Assembly (NCBI GenBank): GCA_963752045.1
Contig: CAVVWN010000008.1
Location: 1,178,001-1,242,000 of the forward strand
Origin: DATKDF01 sp963752045
GTDB lineage: Bacteria > Acidobacteriota > Vicinamibacteria > Vicinamibacterales > SCN-69-37
Reading direction: 5' to 3'
Length of the DNA: 64,000 nt
Positions 18,138 to 30,804 of this stretch are shown in pieces; positions within the stretch are counted from its first letter, which is position 1, and each line of letters begins with the position of its first letter. The notes below the pieces were generated by a model. It saw only the letters and a program-made list of their open reading frames with translations. It had not been told where the DNA came from and ran no database searches. Made by a program: the position numbers and the translations under genes.

Positions 18138-19514
18138 ATGCCGGCACAGCGCAGAATCGATCTCATCCTCGAGTCGGTCCGCCGCCTGTTGCGGATGGGC
18201 GCCACGCCCAATCTCCTGAACCTCCTTCAGAAACAGCACCCCGCGGACCTGGCGCAGATCTTCGCGGAGTTGCACGAGCGCGAACGGTCGGCCGCCTTCA
18301 ACCTTCTCGCCGAGAAGAACGGCCGCCTGGCGATGGAGGCGCTGAGCGAGATGGGACCCGAGGCCGGGTCACCGCTGCTGGCCCTGCGCTCGGCGGAAGA
18401 AATCGCCCGCTTCGCCCAGGAGATTCCCTCTGATGACGCCGCGCCGCTCATCGATCACCTGAACGACGAGTTGCGGCTGGCCGTGCTGGACCTCATTCGT
18501 CCGAAGGCCGGTGGTGGCGTGAGCGAGCTGCTCGAGTACGAAGAGCAGACGGCCGGCCGGCTCATGAATCCGAACGTCTTCGCCCTGGCCGAGGATCTGA
18601 CGGCCGGCGAGGCGATCACGGCTCTCCAGGCCGCGCGCGACGTCGAGATGGTCTTCTACCTCTACGTCGTCGACGAGCGCCGCCACCTGGTAGGCGTCGT
18701 CTCGCTTCGGCGGCTGCTGCTCGTGCCGCCGGAGACGCCGCTCAAGCACATCATGACGACCGACGTCTACAGCGCCCGCGTCGACACCGACCAGGAAGAG
18801 GTGGCGCGCCAGGTCGCCTCCTACAACCTGCTGGCGATTCCCGTGGTGGACGAAGAGAACAAGCTCACCGGTGTCGTGACGGTCGACGACGTCATCGACG
18901 TCATCAAGGACGAGGCCACCGAGGACGTCTACCGCCTGGCCGGCGTGTCGAAAGACGACGGCGTGCTCACGCCGCCGGGTGAGTCGCTGCGGCGGCGGCT
19001 GCCGTGGCTCCTCGTGAACCTCGTCACCGCGTTTGCCGCGGCGCTGGTCGTCGGCCTGTTCCAGGACACGATCCAGCAGGTCGTGGCGCTCGCCATCTTC
19101 ATGCCGATCGTGGCCGGCATGGGTGGGAATGCGGCGACGCAGACACTCGCCGTCGTCGTGCGCGGTATCGCGCTCGGCGAGCTCACCTGGGCGAACGCCC
19201 GACAGGCCGTGTTCAAGGAAGGACTGGTGGGGCTCGGGAACGGCCTTGGCGCGGGGCTCGTCGGCGCGCTCGGCGTCGTCATTTTCACGCCGGACCACAA
19301 CTGGGTGCTGGGGCTGATTCTGATGGCGGCGATGGTGCTCAACATGTTCGTCGCCGCGACGGCAGGCACCCTGATCCCGCTCGGCCTCCGGGCGGCGAAG
19401 GTCGACCCGGCGCTGGCCTCGTCTGTGTTCATCACGACGTTCACCGACGTCTTCGGTTTCTTTTCGTTTCTCGGCCTCGGCACGATCTTTCTGCGATTCT
19501 TGTACCAAGCCTGA
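18138..19514 (+). CDS. mgtE: Magnesium transporter MgtE
   Basis: A 458-residue transporter. The N-terminal superhelical Mg sensor covers about 1-130 (LLQKQHPADLAQIFAELHER), followed by two CBS domains at about 130-255. The C-terminal pore has five helices with the signature PIVAGMGGNAATQTLAVVVR. The N and CBS domains close the pore at high cytoplasmic Mg. Start ATG 18138 follows GGGAGG with suitable spacing; an in-frame GTG at 18129 sits on the ribosome-binding site and is less likely. Confidence 0.95.
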   Translation: MPAQRRIDLILESVRRLLRMGATPNLLNLLQKQHPADLAQIFAELHERERSAAFNLLAEKNGRLAMEALSEMGPEAGSPLLALRSAEEIARFAQEIPSDDAAPLIDHLNDELRLAVLDLIRPKAGGGVSELLEYEEQTAGRLMNPNVFALAEDLTAGEAITALQAARDVEMVFYLYVVDERRHLVGVVSLRRLLLVPPETPLKHIMTTDVYSARVDTDQEEVARQVASYNLLAIPVVDEENKLTGVVTVDDVIDVIKDEATEDVYRLAGVSKDDGVLTPPGESLRRRLPWLLVNLVTAFAAALVVGLFQDTIQQVVALAIFMPIVAGMGGNAATQTLAVVVRGIALGELTWANARQAVFKEGLVGLGNGLGAGLVGALGVVIFTPDHNWVLGLILMAAMVLNMFVAATAGTLIPLGLRAAKVDPALASSVFITTFTDVFGFFSFLGLGTIFLRFLYQA

Positions 19515-19577
19515 TCTCCGGTATGATCGGGCGGATGTGGTCCGGCCGGAAGGGCCGGCCGTTCCGAACGCTCGTTG

Positions 19578-20351
19578 ATGAGGGCGTACACCGTTCCCGC
19601 GCTCGTGCTTCGGACCTACCGATTCGGGGAGGCCGACAGAATTGTCGTTTTCCTCACGGAGGACCGCGGGAAACGGCGGGGCGTCGCCAAGAACGCCAGC
19701 AAGTCCCGGCGGCGTTTCGGGGCCGGGCTCGAGCCCCTCACGCGCGGGCGGGTCGCCTACGTCGAGAAGGAGGGGCGCGAGCTGGTGCGTGTTGACCGCA
19801 TCGAGCCGTCCGGTTCGCCGCTCGACACCAGCCAGGGAACCCTGCCGGGAGCGGCCGATCCGGCGCACGTGCTTGCCACGGCGTCCTACTTCGCCGAACT
19901 GATCGACGAGTGGGCCCCGGATGGGGCGCCAAACGAGCGACTGTTCCGGCTCGGCACGTCGGTGGCTGCCGCGCTTGGAGAGGGTGGATCTGTGGACGCG
20001 TTGTCGCGGTACTTCGAATACTGGCTGCTGCGGCTCGAGGGGGTCTATCCGAACCTGGAGGTGTGCGCGCGGTGCCACCGGGCGGTGCTCGCCGAGGGTG
20101 GTTCGCTCGGGGTGTCCGAGCGCGGATACGTGTGTGACGGGTGCGGGCAGGGACCGATTCGCGTGTCGGCTGACGCGTTTGCGTTCCTGCGTGCCGCGCG
20201 CACGCTGGCGCCGTCGGCCGTTGCGGCCGGTCCGGCGCCCATCGAGGCGCTCGGCGAGCTCGAGCGGGCGCACCACATGCTGATGACGCTGCACCTCGAG
20301 CGGGAGGTCCGCTCGGCGCGCATCGTCAGGGAGATGAGGTCGACATCGTGA
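19578..20351 (+). CDS. recO: DNA repair protein RecO
   Basis: A 257-residue protein. The N-terminal OB fold covers residues 1-80 (VPALVLRTYRFGEADRIVVF) and a helical domain follows. A C-terminal zinc module has CARCH and CDGCG as two CxxC pairs about 24 residues apart. RecO anneals ssDNA and loads RecA together with RecR in recombinational repair. ATG 19578 is preferred over an in-frame TTG at 19575. The stop overlaps glyQ by 4 nt. The 63-bp gap upstream contains a CCGGCC/GGCCGG hairpin (19542-19558). Confidence 0.92.
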   Translation: MRAYTVPALVLRTYRFGEADRIVVFLTEDRGKRRGVAKNASKSRRRFGAGLEPLTRGRVAYVEKEGRELVRVDRIEPSGSPLDTSQGTLPGAADPAHVLATASYFAELIDEWAPDGAPNERLFRLGTSVAAALGEGGSVDALSRYFEYWLLRLEGVYPNLEVCARCHRAVLAEGGSLGVSERGYVCDGCGQGPIRVSADAFAFLRAARTLAPSAVAAGPAPIEALGELERAHHMLMTLHLEREVRSARIVREMRSTS

Positions 20352-21232
20352 CCCTGCAGGATTTGATTTTGAAGTTGTCCGACTTCTGGGCGGCGCAGGG
20401 CTGCCTGATTCAGCAGCCGCTCGACATCGAGATGGGAGCCGGCACGATGCACCCGGAAACGTTCCTGCGGGTGCTCGGGCCGCAGCCGTGGAACGTCGCG
20501 TACGTGCAGCCGTCGCGGCGGCCGGCCGACGGGCGCTTCGGCGAGAACCCGAACCGGCTGTTCAAGCATCACCAGTTCCAGGTCATTCTCAAGCCGGCGC
20601 CGGACGACATCCAGGATCTCTACCTGCAGAGCCTCGAGGCGTGCGGGATCGACCTGCGCTCGCACGACGTGCGGTTCGAGGAAGACAACTGGGAGTCGCC
20701 GACGCTGGGCGCCTGGGGCATCGGGTGGCAGGTGCTCTACGACGGCCTCGAGATTACCCAGTTCACCTACTTTCAGCAGGCCGGCGGCCTCGACCTGTCG
20801 CCCGTCTCCGTCGAGCTCACCTACGGGCTCGAACGCTTTGCGATGGCGCTCCAGGGCGTCGACAACGTCTACGACCTGCTCTGGGCGCCTGGCGTTCGCT
20901 ATCGAGATGTGCGGCTGCGTGACGAGATCGAGCAATCGAAGTACGCCTTCGGGCAGGTGGAGCTGGCCGAGCAGGCGTTCGCCGAGTTTCATCGGGACCT
21001 GTTCAACAAGTGCTACGACTTCACGCAGACGCTCATCAAGGCCGGACTCGCGCTGCCGGCGCTCGACTACTGTCTGAAGTGCTCACACCTCTTCAACGTG
21101 CTCGACGCGAGCGGGAGTATCGGCGTGACGGAACGGACTTCGTACATTCTCCGCGTGCGGCAGCTGGCCGTCGCGATCGCCAGGGTCTGGGTCGGCCAGC
21201 CGGACGGGGAGGCGGCGACCCATGGATCGTGA
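20348..21232 (+). CDS. glyQ: Glycyl-tRNA synthetase alpha subunit
   Basis: A 294-residue catalytic subunit of the tetrameric bacterial GlyRS. Diagnostic segments are FWAAQGCLIQQPLDIEMGAG, GPQPWNVAYVQPSRRPADGR, NRLFKHHQFQVILKP and VSVELTYGLERFAM. Start GTG 20348 overlaps the recO stop by 4 nt. The subunit works with GlyS encoded immediately downstream, with an 11-nt overlap. Confidence 0.97.
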   Translation: MTLQDLILKLSDFWAAQGCLIQQPLDIEMGAGTMHPETFLRVLGPQPWNVAYVQPSRRPADGRFGENPNRLFKHHQFQVILKPAPDDIQDLYLQSLEACGIDLRSHDVRFEEDNWESPTLGAWGIGWQVLYDGLEITQFTYFQQAGGLDLSPVSVELTYGLERFAMALQGVDNVYDLLWAPGVRYRDVRLRDEIEQSKYAFGQVELAEQAFAEFHRDLFNKCYDFTQTLIKAGLALPALDYCLKCSHLFNVLDASGSIGVTERTSYILRVRQLAVAIARVWVGQPDGEAATHGS

Positions 21233-23447
21233 GCTGCTCCTCGAAATCGGTGTGGAAGAGATGCCGGCGTCCTGGCTGTCGCCGCTCGCCGCACAGCTGG
21301 GCGCGCGGCTTGCCGAGCGGCTCACCGAAGCCGGGCTGCCCCCGAAAGGTCCGGTCGAGGCCCATGCGACGCCCCGGCGGCTGGCGGCGACGGTGCCCGC
21401 GCTCGTGGATCGGCAGGAGGATCGCGAGGATACCGTGATGGGGCCGGCCGTAAGCGCCGCCTTCGACGCCGAGGGGCATCCGACCAACGCCGCGCTCGGG
21501 TTCGCGCGGAAGCTCGGGGCGGATTTTGACGCCCTCCAGCAGGTCGACACGCCCCGGGGCAAGTACCTGTCGTACACGCGGCACGTGCGAGGACGCGCAA
21601 CGGTGGATGTGCTTCCGGAGATTCTCGGCCGGGTGCTGCGCGATCTGTCGTTTCCGAAGTCGATGCGGTGGGACGCCCAGCTCGAAGGTGATGCCGGCGA
21701 TTTCACCTTCGGTCGGCCGATCCGGTGGTTGCTCTTCCTGTACGGGGGACGCGTCGTGCCCTTTACGATCGCGCGCAAGGCGAACGCATCGAGCCCGCGC
21801 GTGCAGGACGTGACGTCAGGCGCGGTGACCTACGGCCACCGGTTCCTTGCGACGAGCGGACGCGCGGGACGCGCGATCAAGGTGCGGTCGTTCGACGAGT
21901 ACCAGCGCAAGCTCGCCGAGAACTTCGTCGTGCTGTCGCGCATCGAACGCCACGACCGAATCCTGCGGGAGCTCGAGGCACAGGCGCGGCGAATCGGCGG
22001 GCGGGCCGTGCTGCAGCACCATCCGCAGGCCGAGGCCCTCGTGGCCGAAGTGCCCGATCTTGTCGAGTTCCCCGGCGTCGTGGCGGGGGCCTTCGACTCG
22101 GCCTTCCTCTCGCTTCCGCCTGAAGTGCTGACGACCACGCTCATTCACCATCAGCATTTCTTCCCGGTCGCCGATCTGAATGGGGCGTTGATGCCGGGCT
22201 TTCTGGCCGTGACCAACACCGAGGTCACGGGCGAACGCACCATCGCGGTCAACGCCGAGCGCGTCGTGACGGCCCGGCTGCGCGATGCCCGGTTTTTCTG
22301 GGACGCAGACCGAAAGGTGGGCCTCGAGGCCCGGCTGCCGCGCCTCGAGACGCTCCTCTTTCACAAGAAACTCGGGTCGTACCGTCAGAAGGCCGAGCGG
22401 TTGGAAGCACTCGCGGCGTGGCTCGCTTCCGAGGCATTCGGCACGCCGGGGGCGGCGGAGGCCGCGATGCGGGCGGCGAGACTCTCGAAGGCCGACCTGG
22501 CCACCGAGATGGTCCGTGAGTTCACCGAGCTCCAGGGCGTGATGGGGGGCATCTACGCCCGCGAGGCCGGTGAGCCCGAGTCGGTCTGGAAGGCCGTGTA
22601 CCACCACTACCTGCCGATCGCGGTCGAGGCACAGGCGGCGCCGTCGGCCGAGTCGCTGGGCGAGGCGCGCGTCCCGTGGGCGGCGCTTGCGGCCGCCGAC
22701 AAGCTCGACACGATCGTCGGGCTGTTTCTGGCAGGTGAGCGGCCGACTGGGTCGCGGGATCCCTTTGGACTGCGTCGGCAGGCGCACGGGCTCATTCGTA
22801 TCCTCGTCGACGGGAAGGCGCTCGCCGGCGTGGAATGCCGGCTGTCGCTCGGCGGACTGTGCCGTGGGGCCGCCGAAAGGTTCGCCGGCCTCGAGGTGTC
22901 CGACGGGGCCTGGTCCGCCCTGGAGGCGTTCATGCGGGAGCGGCTGGAGCACGCGCTCGAAGAGCGCGGGGCGCCTTCCGGCAACGTCCGCGCCGTCAGC
23001 CGCCATCGCCCATTCGACGAGCTGCGGCCAGCCGAGCTCGAGCGCAATCTCTCCGCGCTTGTCGATTTCTCCGAGACCGAGTCGTTCCGGAAGCTGGCCG
23101 AGGCCTTCAAACGCGTCCGTAACATCGCGCGTGAGCTCGGTACGCCGGCGGCCTCGCTCGGCGACCTCCGCCGGGTGCTCAAGGAACCGGCGGAGGTAGC
23201 TCTCCTTGATGAGGTCGACACGCGCCGGGCGGCAATCGACGCCGTCGCTGGCGGAGCCGGAGACTTCAAGGCGGCCTACGCGGCGGCCGCAGGCTTCGAG
23301 CCGGTCGTCGCCCGGTTCTTCAACGACGTGTTCGTCATGGCGGAAGACCTGGCGGTGCGCGAAGCCCGCCTGGGATTGATGAAGCAACTGGAGCACGTGA
23401 TTTTACAGCTGAGTGATATTTCTGAAATCGTCGGATCGGAGTCATAA
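21222..23447 (+). CDS. glyS: Glycyl-tRNA synthetase beta subunit
   Basis: A 741-residue beta subunit. Family segments include LLLEIGVEEMPASWL at the start, the HD-like region DLVEFPGVVAGAFDSAFLSL, and KADLATEMVREFTELQGVMG followed by DPFGLRRQAHGLIRIL. A C-terminal DALR-like anticodon-binding region follows (AFKRVRNIARE). It is slightly longer than the usual 690. It contributes tRNA recognition to the GlyQ/GlyS enzyme. Confidence 0.97.
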   Translation: MDRELLLEIGVEEMPASWLSPLAAQLGARLAERLTEAGLPPKGPVEAHATPRRLAATVPALVDRQEDREDTVMGPAVSAAFDAEGHPTNAALGFARKLGADFDALQQVDTPRGKYLSYTRHVRGRATVDVLPEILGRVLRDLSFPKSMRWDAQLEGDAGDFTFGRPIRWLLFLYGGRVVPFTIARKANASSPRVQDVTSGAVTYGHRFLATSGRAGRAIKVRSFDEYQRKLAENFVVLSRIERHDRILRELEAQARRIGGRAVLQHHPQAEALVAEVPDLVEFPGVVAGAFDSAFLSLPPEVLTTTLIHHQHFFPVADLNGALMPGFLAVTNTEVTGERTIAVNAERVVTARLRDARFFWDADRKVGLEARLPRLETLLFHKKLGSYRQKAERLEALAAWLASEAFGTPGAAEAAMRAARLSKADLATEMVREFTELQGVMGGIYAREAGEPESVWKAVYHHYLPIAVEAQAAPSAESLGEARVPWAALAAADKLDTIVGLFLAGERPTGSRDPFGLRRQAHGLIRILVDGKALAGVECRLSLGGLCRGAAERFAGLEVSDGAWSALEAFMRERLEHALEERGAPSGNVRAVSRHRPFDELRPAELERNLSALVDFSETESFRKLAEAFKRVRNIARELGTPAASLGDLRRVLKEPAEVALLDEVDTRRAAIDAVAGGAGDFKAAYAAAAGFEPVVARFFNDVFVMAEDLAVREARLGLMKQLEHVILQLSDISEIVGSES

Positions 23448-23452
23448 CGTTC

Positions 23453-26284
<2,832 letters not shown>

Positions 26285-26293
26285 CGACCCGAG

Positions 26294-28087
26294 ATGGCCG
26301 TGCCGCGCATCCATCGGCTTCCGCCGGACCTGGCGAATCAGATCGCCGCCGGCGAGGTCGTCGAGCGGCCGGCCTCAGTCGTCAAGGAACTGGTCGAGAA
26401 CGCGGTCGACGCCGGGGCGTCACGCGTGGCCATCACCGTCGAGTTCGGCGGCAAGAAACTGATCGCCGTCGAAGACGACGGTGATGGCATGACGCGTGAG
26501 GACGCCGAACTGGCGGTCGAGCGGCATGCCACGTCGAAGATCCGGACCGCCGTGGACCTCGCGGCCATTCGCACGCTCGGATTCCGCGGGGAGGCGCTCC
26601 CGTCGATCGCATCGGTATCACGCTTCCGGCTGCGTACGCGCGCCCGCGGCGAGCTGGCCGGAACCGAAGTCCTGATTGACGCCGGCCGCGCTCGCGCCGT
26701 GCGCGAGACCGGCGCGCCCGAGGGCACGCTCGTCGAAGTCGAGGACCTCTTCTTCAATCTCCCGGCCAGACGGAAGTTCCTGAAGGCCGATACGGCCGAG
26801 TCGGGCCAGGTCTCGAGGCTGGTGACCCAGATGGCGTTGGGCTACTGGGATGTGGGGTTTCTGCTCCGCAACGGCGCGCGCCGCGTGATCGAAGCGCCGC
26901 CGGCCGGCTCCTTCGAGGAGCGCTTCTATCAGATCTACGGCGACCGTCCGGATCTCGTCCCTGTCGTCAAGGACGCAGCGGGGATCTCGGTGCGAGGCCT
27001 GGTTGCGGCGCTCGGCGAGCAGGGCCCGGTTCGCGGACCGCAGCACGTCTTCGTCAACCGGCGCATGGTGCGGGACCGCACCATCACGCACGCCATCCAG
27101 CAGGCCTACAGCGTCGCCACCATCAAGGAGCGAAGTCCGGAGGTCCATCTTTTCCTCGATCTTCCGCCCGATCGGGTCGACGTGAACGTTCACCCGTCGA
27201 AGGCGGAGGTGCGCTTTCTCGACCAGGGACTGGTGCACGAGATCCTGAGGCGCGCCATCATCGATGCGCTCGGCCGAACCGGCGCGCCGGAGCTCGTGCT
27301 GCACGCGCCGCAGCCCGGCGTCGCGCCGGCGGCCTCGGCGTCACTGCCGCTGTCATTCGGTCCGGGCGGGGCGACGGGCACGGGCGACGTGTCGCGTCTG
27401 GACTCGCCTGATGCGGCGCTTGCCCGGGCAATCGAGCAGGCCACACCGGCGGCCTGGACCGACCCACGCGTGGCCACGACCGCCGGGCGCGAGGGCGTCG
27501 GGGCGCTCATTCGGCCCATGACGCCGCTCGGTCAGTTTCGCAACACGTTCATCATTGCCGTCGATGACGATGGCATCGCCATCGTCGATCAGCATGTCGC
27601 GCACGAGCGGATCCTCTTCGAGCAGATTTCCGAACGACTGACCGGGCGGACGCTCGAGTCACAGCGGCTGCTGACTCCGGTGGTGCTCGAGCTCGGCAGT
27701 GCCGAGCGGCAGGTGCTGCTCGCGCACGCCGACGTGCTCGGGCGCGTCGGTTTCGAGCTCGAGGAGTTCGGCGGCAACAGCCTCCGCGTGCTTGCCGTGC
27801 CGGCCGTGCTCGACTGGGGCCGGTCGGAGGCGGCGCTCCGCGCGGTGGCCGCCGACCTCGACGGGTTGGCGCCTGGCGCGGGCGTCGACGAAGCCCTGCG
27901 CCGCCTCTCGGCCACGATGGCCTGCCATGCGGCGGTCAAGGCGAACGACCCGCTCACGCGCGAGAAAATGCAGTTCCTGCTCGACGAGCTCCGCCGCACG
28001 GCCCATTCGTCGGTGTGCCCGCACGGCCGCCCGGTCGTGCTCCGGCTGACGCGCCGCGAGATCGAACGCAACTTCGAGCGCATCTGA
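26294..28087 (+). CDS. mutL: DNA mismatch repair protein MutL
   Basis: A 597-residue protein. The GHKL ATPase head carries ANQIAAGEVVERPASVVKEL, DDGDGM and GFRGEALPSI. A linker of low complexity covers about 330-400. The C-terminal dimerisation/nuclease domain has DQHVAHERILFE (canonical DQHA(x)2E(x)4E with Val for Ala), ACHAAVKAND and CPHGRP, the metal-site motifs of endonuclease-type MutL. It should therefore nick DNA itself in a MutH-independent pathway. It starts 10 nt after ppdK. Confidence 0.96.
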   Translation: MAVPRIHRLPPDLANQIAAGEVVERPASVVKELVENAVDAGASRVAITVEFGGKKLIAVEDDGDGMTREDAELAVERHATSKIRTAVDLAAIRTLGFRGEALPSIASVSRFRLRTRARGELAGTEVLIDAGRARAVRETGAPEGTLVEVEDLFFNLPARRKFLKADTAESGQVSRLVTQMALGYWDVGFLLRNGARRVIEAPPAGSFEERFYQIYGDRPDLVPVVKDAAGISVRGLVAALGEQGPVRGPQHVFVNRRMVRDRTITHAIQQAYSVATIKERSPEVHLFLDLPPDRVDVNVHPSKAEVRFLDQGLVHEILRRAIIDALGRTGAPELVLHAPQPGVAPAASASLPLSFGPGGATGTGDVSRLDSPDAALARAIEQATPAAWTDPRVATTAGREGVGALIRPMTPLGQFRNTFIIAVDDDGIAIVDQHVAHERILFEQISERLTGRTLESQRLLTPVVLELGSAERQVLLAHADVLGRVGFELEEFGGNSLRVLAVPAVLDWGRSEAALRAVAADLDGLAPGAGVDEALRRLSATMACHAAVKANDPLTREKMQFLLDELRRTAHSSVCPHGRPVVLRLTRREIERNFERI

Positions 28088-28116
28088 AGCGTTCTCCGAT
28101 TGCGTGCGGTGGAAAC

Positions 28117-28149
28117 GCCGCGCGGCCTGGGTCTCAAGGCCGCGGCGGC
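28117..28149. terminator. Hairpin between converging mutL and rarA
   Basis: CGCGGCCT (28121-28128) pairs with AGGCCGCG (28137-28144) around an 8-nt loop, extended by flanking GCCG/CGGC with a one-base bulge. It lies between two converging stops (28087 and 28161), so it could end transcription from both sides. No T-run is visible. Confidence 0.45.
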
Positions 28150-28160
28150 GCGGGCGTCAG

Positions 28161-29489
28161 TCAGACCCCGCCGCGGCGCAGGCGGCGAGCCCGCTCCAGT
28201 GCCTCGCGGATTCTGGTTTCGATGCCGCGGTCTGTCGGCTGGTAATAGCGCCGACCCTCGAGACGTTCCGGCAGGCAGGACATCTCGGCCACTCCCTCCG
28301 GTTCGTCGTGGGCATAGGCGTATCCCTCGCCATATCCCAGGTCCTTCATCAGGCGCGTGGGGGCGTTGCGCAGGTGCAGGGGGACGGGCTCGGAGAGGTC
28401 GGTCGTCGCGTCTCGGGCGGCTGCCTGGTACGCCCGGTACACGGCATTGCTCTTCGGAGCCGCCGAGAGGTAGATGACCGCCTGAGCCAGGGCCGTGTTG
28501 GCTTCCGGCATGCCCAGGAAGTGCGCGGCGTCCCGGGCGGCAAGCGTCACCTCGAGCGCGCGCGGGTCGGCGTTCCCGACGTCTTCCGACGCGAACCGGA
28601 CGAGGCGCCTGGCGACGTAAAGCGGGTCTTCGCCGGCTTCGAGCATGCGTGCAAGCCAGTACACGGCGGCGTCCGCGTCGCTGTTGCGCATCGACTTGTG
28701 CAGGGCGGAGATGGTGTTGAAGTGCTCATCGCCCTGTTTGTCGTAGAGCAGCGCGCGCCGGTCGACGAGGCCGGAGAGCGCTTCGGCCGTGAGTCGATCG
28801 CCCGGCGCCAGCGCAAGCGAGGCGACGGCTTGTTCGAGCGTGTTCAGGGCCACGCGGGCGTCGCCGTTCGCGTGCACCGCGATGGCCCGCAGCGCGTCCG
28901 CATCGGCGCCGAGGCCGAGCGCGCCCAGCCCGCGCGGCGTGTCGGCGAGCGCGCGGCCGAGGATGGCCACGACGTCGTCGACGCCGAGGGGCCGGAGCAC
29001 GTAGACCCGCGACCGCGAGAGCAGGGCAGAGTTGACCTCGAAAGACGGGTTCTCCGTCGTGGCGCCGACGAGCGCCACGGTGCCCGCTTCGACGTGCGGG
29101 AGGAACGCATCCTGCTGGGCCTTGTTGAACCGGTGGATCTCGTCAATGAAGAGCACCGTCCGGCGGCCCGACGTCTGGCGCCGGTGCTCGGCGGCGGCAA
29201 TCACGTCGCGGATTTCCTTGATGCCGGAGGTCACAGCGCTGAAGGCCACGAATTCGGCCTGAGAGACGCGCGAGAGCAGGCGGGCCAACGTGGTCTTGCC
29301 CGTACCCGGAGGGCCCCAGAAGATCATCGAGTGCAGCGCGCCCCGGTCGAGCGCCTCGCGCAACGGACGCCCAGGCGCGAGCAGATGGTCCTGCCCGACC
29401 ACCTCGTCGAGCGTCGCTGGCCGAAGCCGCTCCGCGAGCGGCGTGCCGGCAACCGGCCGATCGGCCTGCGGGAAGAGCGGCGTCGTCAC
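28161..29489 (-). CDS. rarA: Replication-associated recombination protein A (RarA/MgsA AAA+ ATPase)
   Basis: A 442-residue AAA+ protein with PATLDEVVGQDHLLAPGRPL, Walker A GPPGTGKTTLARL, Walker B LFIDEIHRFNKAQQDAFL and sensor GATTENPSFEVN. A C-terminal MgsA-type tetramerisation region is marked by LPERLEGRRYYQPTDRG. RarA acts at stalled replication forks, interacting with SSB and the clamp loader. Its start overlaps the stop of the upstream methyltransferase by 4 nt. Confidence 0.95.
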   Translation of the reverse strand: MTTPLFPQADRPVAGTPLAERLRPATLDEVVGQDHLLAPGRPLREALDRGALHSMIFWGPPGTGKTTLARLLSRVSQAEFVAFSAVTSGIKEIRDVIAAAEHRRQTSGRRTVLFIDEIHRFNKAQQDAFLPHVEAGTVALVGATTENPSFEVNSALLSRSRVYVLRPLGVDDVVAILGRALADTPRGLGALGLGADADALRAIAVHANGDARVALNTLEQAVASLALAPGDRLTAEALSGLVDRRALLYDKQGDEHFNTISALHKSMRNSDADAAVYWLARMLEAGEDPLYVARRLVRFASEDVGNADPRALEVTLAARDAAHFLGMPEANTALAQAVIYLSAAPKSNAVYRAYQAAARDATTDLSEPVPLHLRNAPTRLMKDLGYGEGYAYAHDEPEGVAEMSCLPERLEGRRYYQPTDRGIETRIREALERARRLRRGGV

Positions 29490-30286
29490 TGCGCCGGCTC
29501 CTGGCGTCTCTCACGCTGCCGCCGCGCCTCGGCAAGGACGAGGGCGGACGCGACGGCGACGTTGAGCGAATCGACGCCGGCTCGCATCGGGATCGACACC
29601 GAGGCGTCGGCCCGAGCGAGCGCGTCGGGCGGGAGGCCGAGGCCCTCGTGACCGAAGAGCAGGAGAACCGGTGAGGTGAGGTCGGCGCCGGAGAGCGCGG
29701 TGCCATTGGCGTTCGTCGTCGCGAGGACCCGCGCGCCCGAAGCGTGCGCGGCGGCGATCGTCTCGGACAGGTCGCTCTTCGCGATGGGAAGTCGAAACGC
29801 GCTGCCCATCGAGCCACGCAGCACCTTCCAGCCTCCGGGGTCGGCCGTGGCCCCGACGGCAACGAACCCCGTTGCGCCGAGTGCATCGGCGCTCCGGATG
29901 GCCGAACCCACGTTGCCCGGGTCCTGCACGTCGACGAGCGCCACGACGAGAGCGGGTTGGGCGGCAAGAACCGTGGAAAGCGGCGAGAACGCCCATTCGA
30001 CAATGGCGACGACGCCCGAAGGCGTTCGGACGGGACTGGCCGCATCGAGCACGTTTCCGGTGCACGTGTAGACGGCCGCACCTGCTCTCTCCGCCTCGCC
30101 GGTGAGAGCGCCGTGCCGGCCATCGGTGAGCACGGTTCGAACGGTCAGTCCGGCCGCGAGGGCCTCGCGCAGCAGGTGCTCGCCGTCGAGGAGGACCACG
30201 TCTTCGGCCCCGGACCGCGTCCCTGCGTGCCGGAACTGGCGCACGACCGCGTGCTGACGGCTGGTGATGTGGAACAGGTGAGGCAC
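29486..30286 (-). CDS. SpoU/TrmH-family RNA 2'-O-methyltransferase
   Basis: A 266-residue protein. The N-terminal substrate-binding domain (SRQHAVVRQFRHA then LLDGEHLLREAL) precedes a trefoil-knot methyltransferase with motif 1 VQDPGNVGSAIRSADALGA, motif 2 LLLFGHEGLGLP and motif 3 SIPMRAGVDSLNVAVASAL. It would methylate a ribose 2'-OH in rRNA or tRNA using SAM; the RlmB/TsnR-like branch is the closest match but the target is unknown. Start is GTG 30286. Confidence 0.9.
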   Translation of the reverse strand: MPHLFHITSRQHAVVRQFRHAGTRSGAEDVVLLDGEHLLREALAAGLTVRTVLTDGRHGALTGEAERAGAAVYTCTGNVLDAASPVRTPSGVVAIVEWAFSPLSTVLAAQPALVVALVDVQDPGNVGSAIRSADALGATGFVAVGATADPGGWKVLRGSMGSAFRLPIAKSDLSETIAAAHASGARVLATTNANGTALSGADLTSPVLLLFGHEGLGLPPDALARADASVSIPMRAGVDSLNVAVASALVLAEARRQRERRQEPAQ

Positions 30287-30338
30287 CGGACGGTCATTCT
30301 AACGCCATGGCTCTTTGTGCTAGCCTCACATTCGACAC

Positions 30339-30803
30339 ATGAAGGCCAGGCTCATCAAGAGATTCGAAGTCGAGATCGTGCGCCTCGAGCGCGAGCTGAC
30401 GCAGGAGTTGCCGAAGGAAATCCAGCGCGCCCGCGAGCTGGGGGATCTCCGGGAGAATGCCGAGTACCAGGCTGCCAAGGAGCGGCAGCGTTTCGTGCAG
30501 GCGCGCGTGTCGATGCTCCGGAAGCGGGTCTCGGAGATTCAGTTGATGAACCTCGACCGGATTCCGTCTGACCGTGCCGGATTCGGGTCGAAGCTCACGC
30601 TCCGCGAGAACGATCGTGAACTGGTCTACGAGCTCGTCATGCCGGAAGATGCCGATCCCGACCGTGGCATGATTTCCGTCGCTTCGCCCATTGGACGCGC
30701 GCTTGTCGGCAAAGAGGAAGGCGACGAGGTGTCGGTGCCGACACCGGCCGGCGTGCGGACGTTCGAGCTCATCGCGCTCGTGACGGTTCACGACGAAGAG
30801 TGA
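30339..30803 (+). CDS. greA: Transcription elongation factor GreA/GreB-like
   Basis: A 154-residue protein. The N-terminal antiparallel coiled coil contains the tip signature GDLRENAEYQAAKERQ, with acidic residues that enter the RNA polymerase secondary channel. A C-terminal FKBP-like domain follows (ISVASPIGRALVGKEEGDEV). It promotes cleavage of backtracked RNA. It reads divergently from the methyltransferase across a 52-bp spacer that must hold both promoters. Confidence 0.93.
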   Translation: MKARLIKRFEVEIVRLERELTQELPKEIQRARELGDLRENAEYQAAKERQRFVQARVSMLRKRVSEIQLMNLDRIPSDRAGFGSKLTLRENDRELVYELVMPEDADPDRGMISVASPIGRALVGKEEGDEVSVPTPAGVRTFELIALVTVHDEE

Positions 30804-30804
30804 C

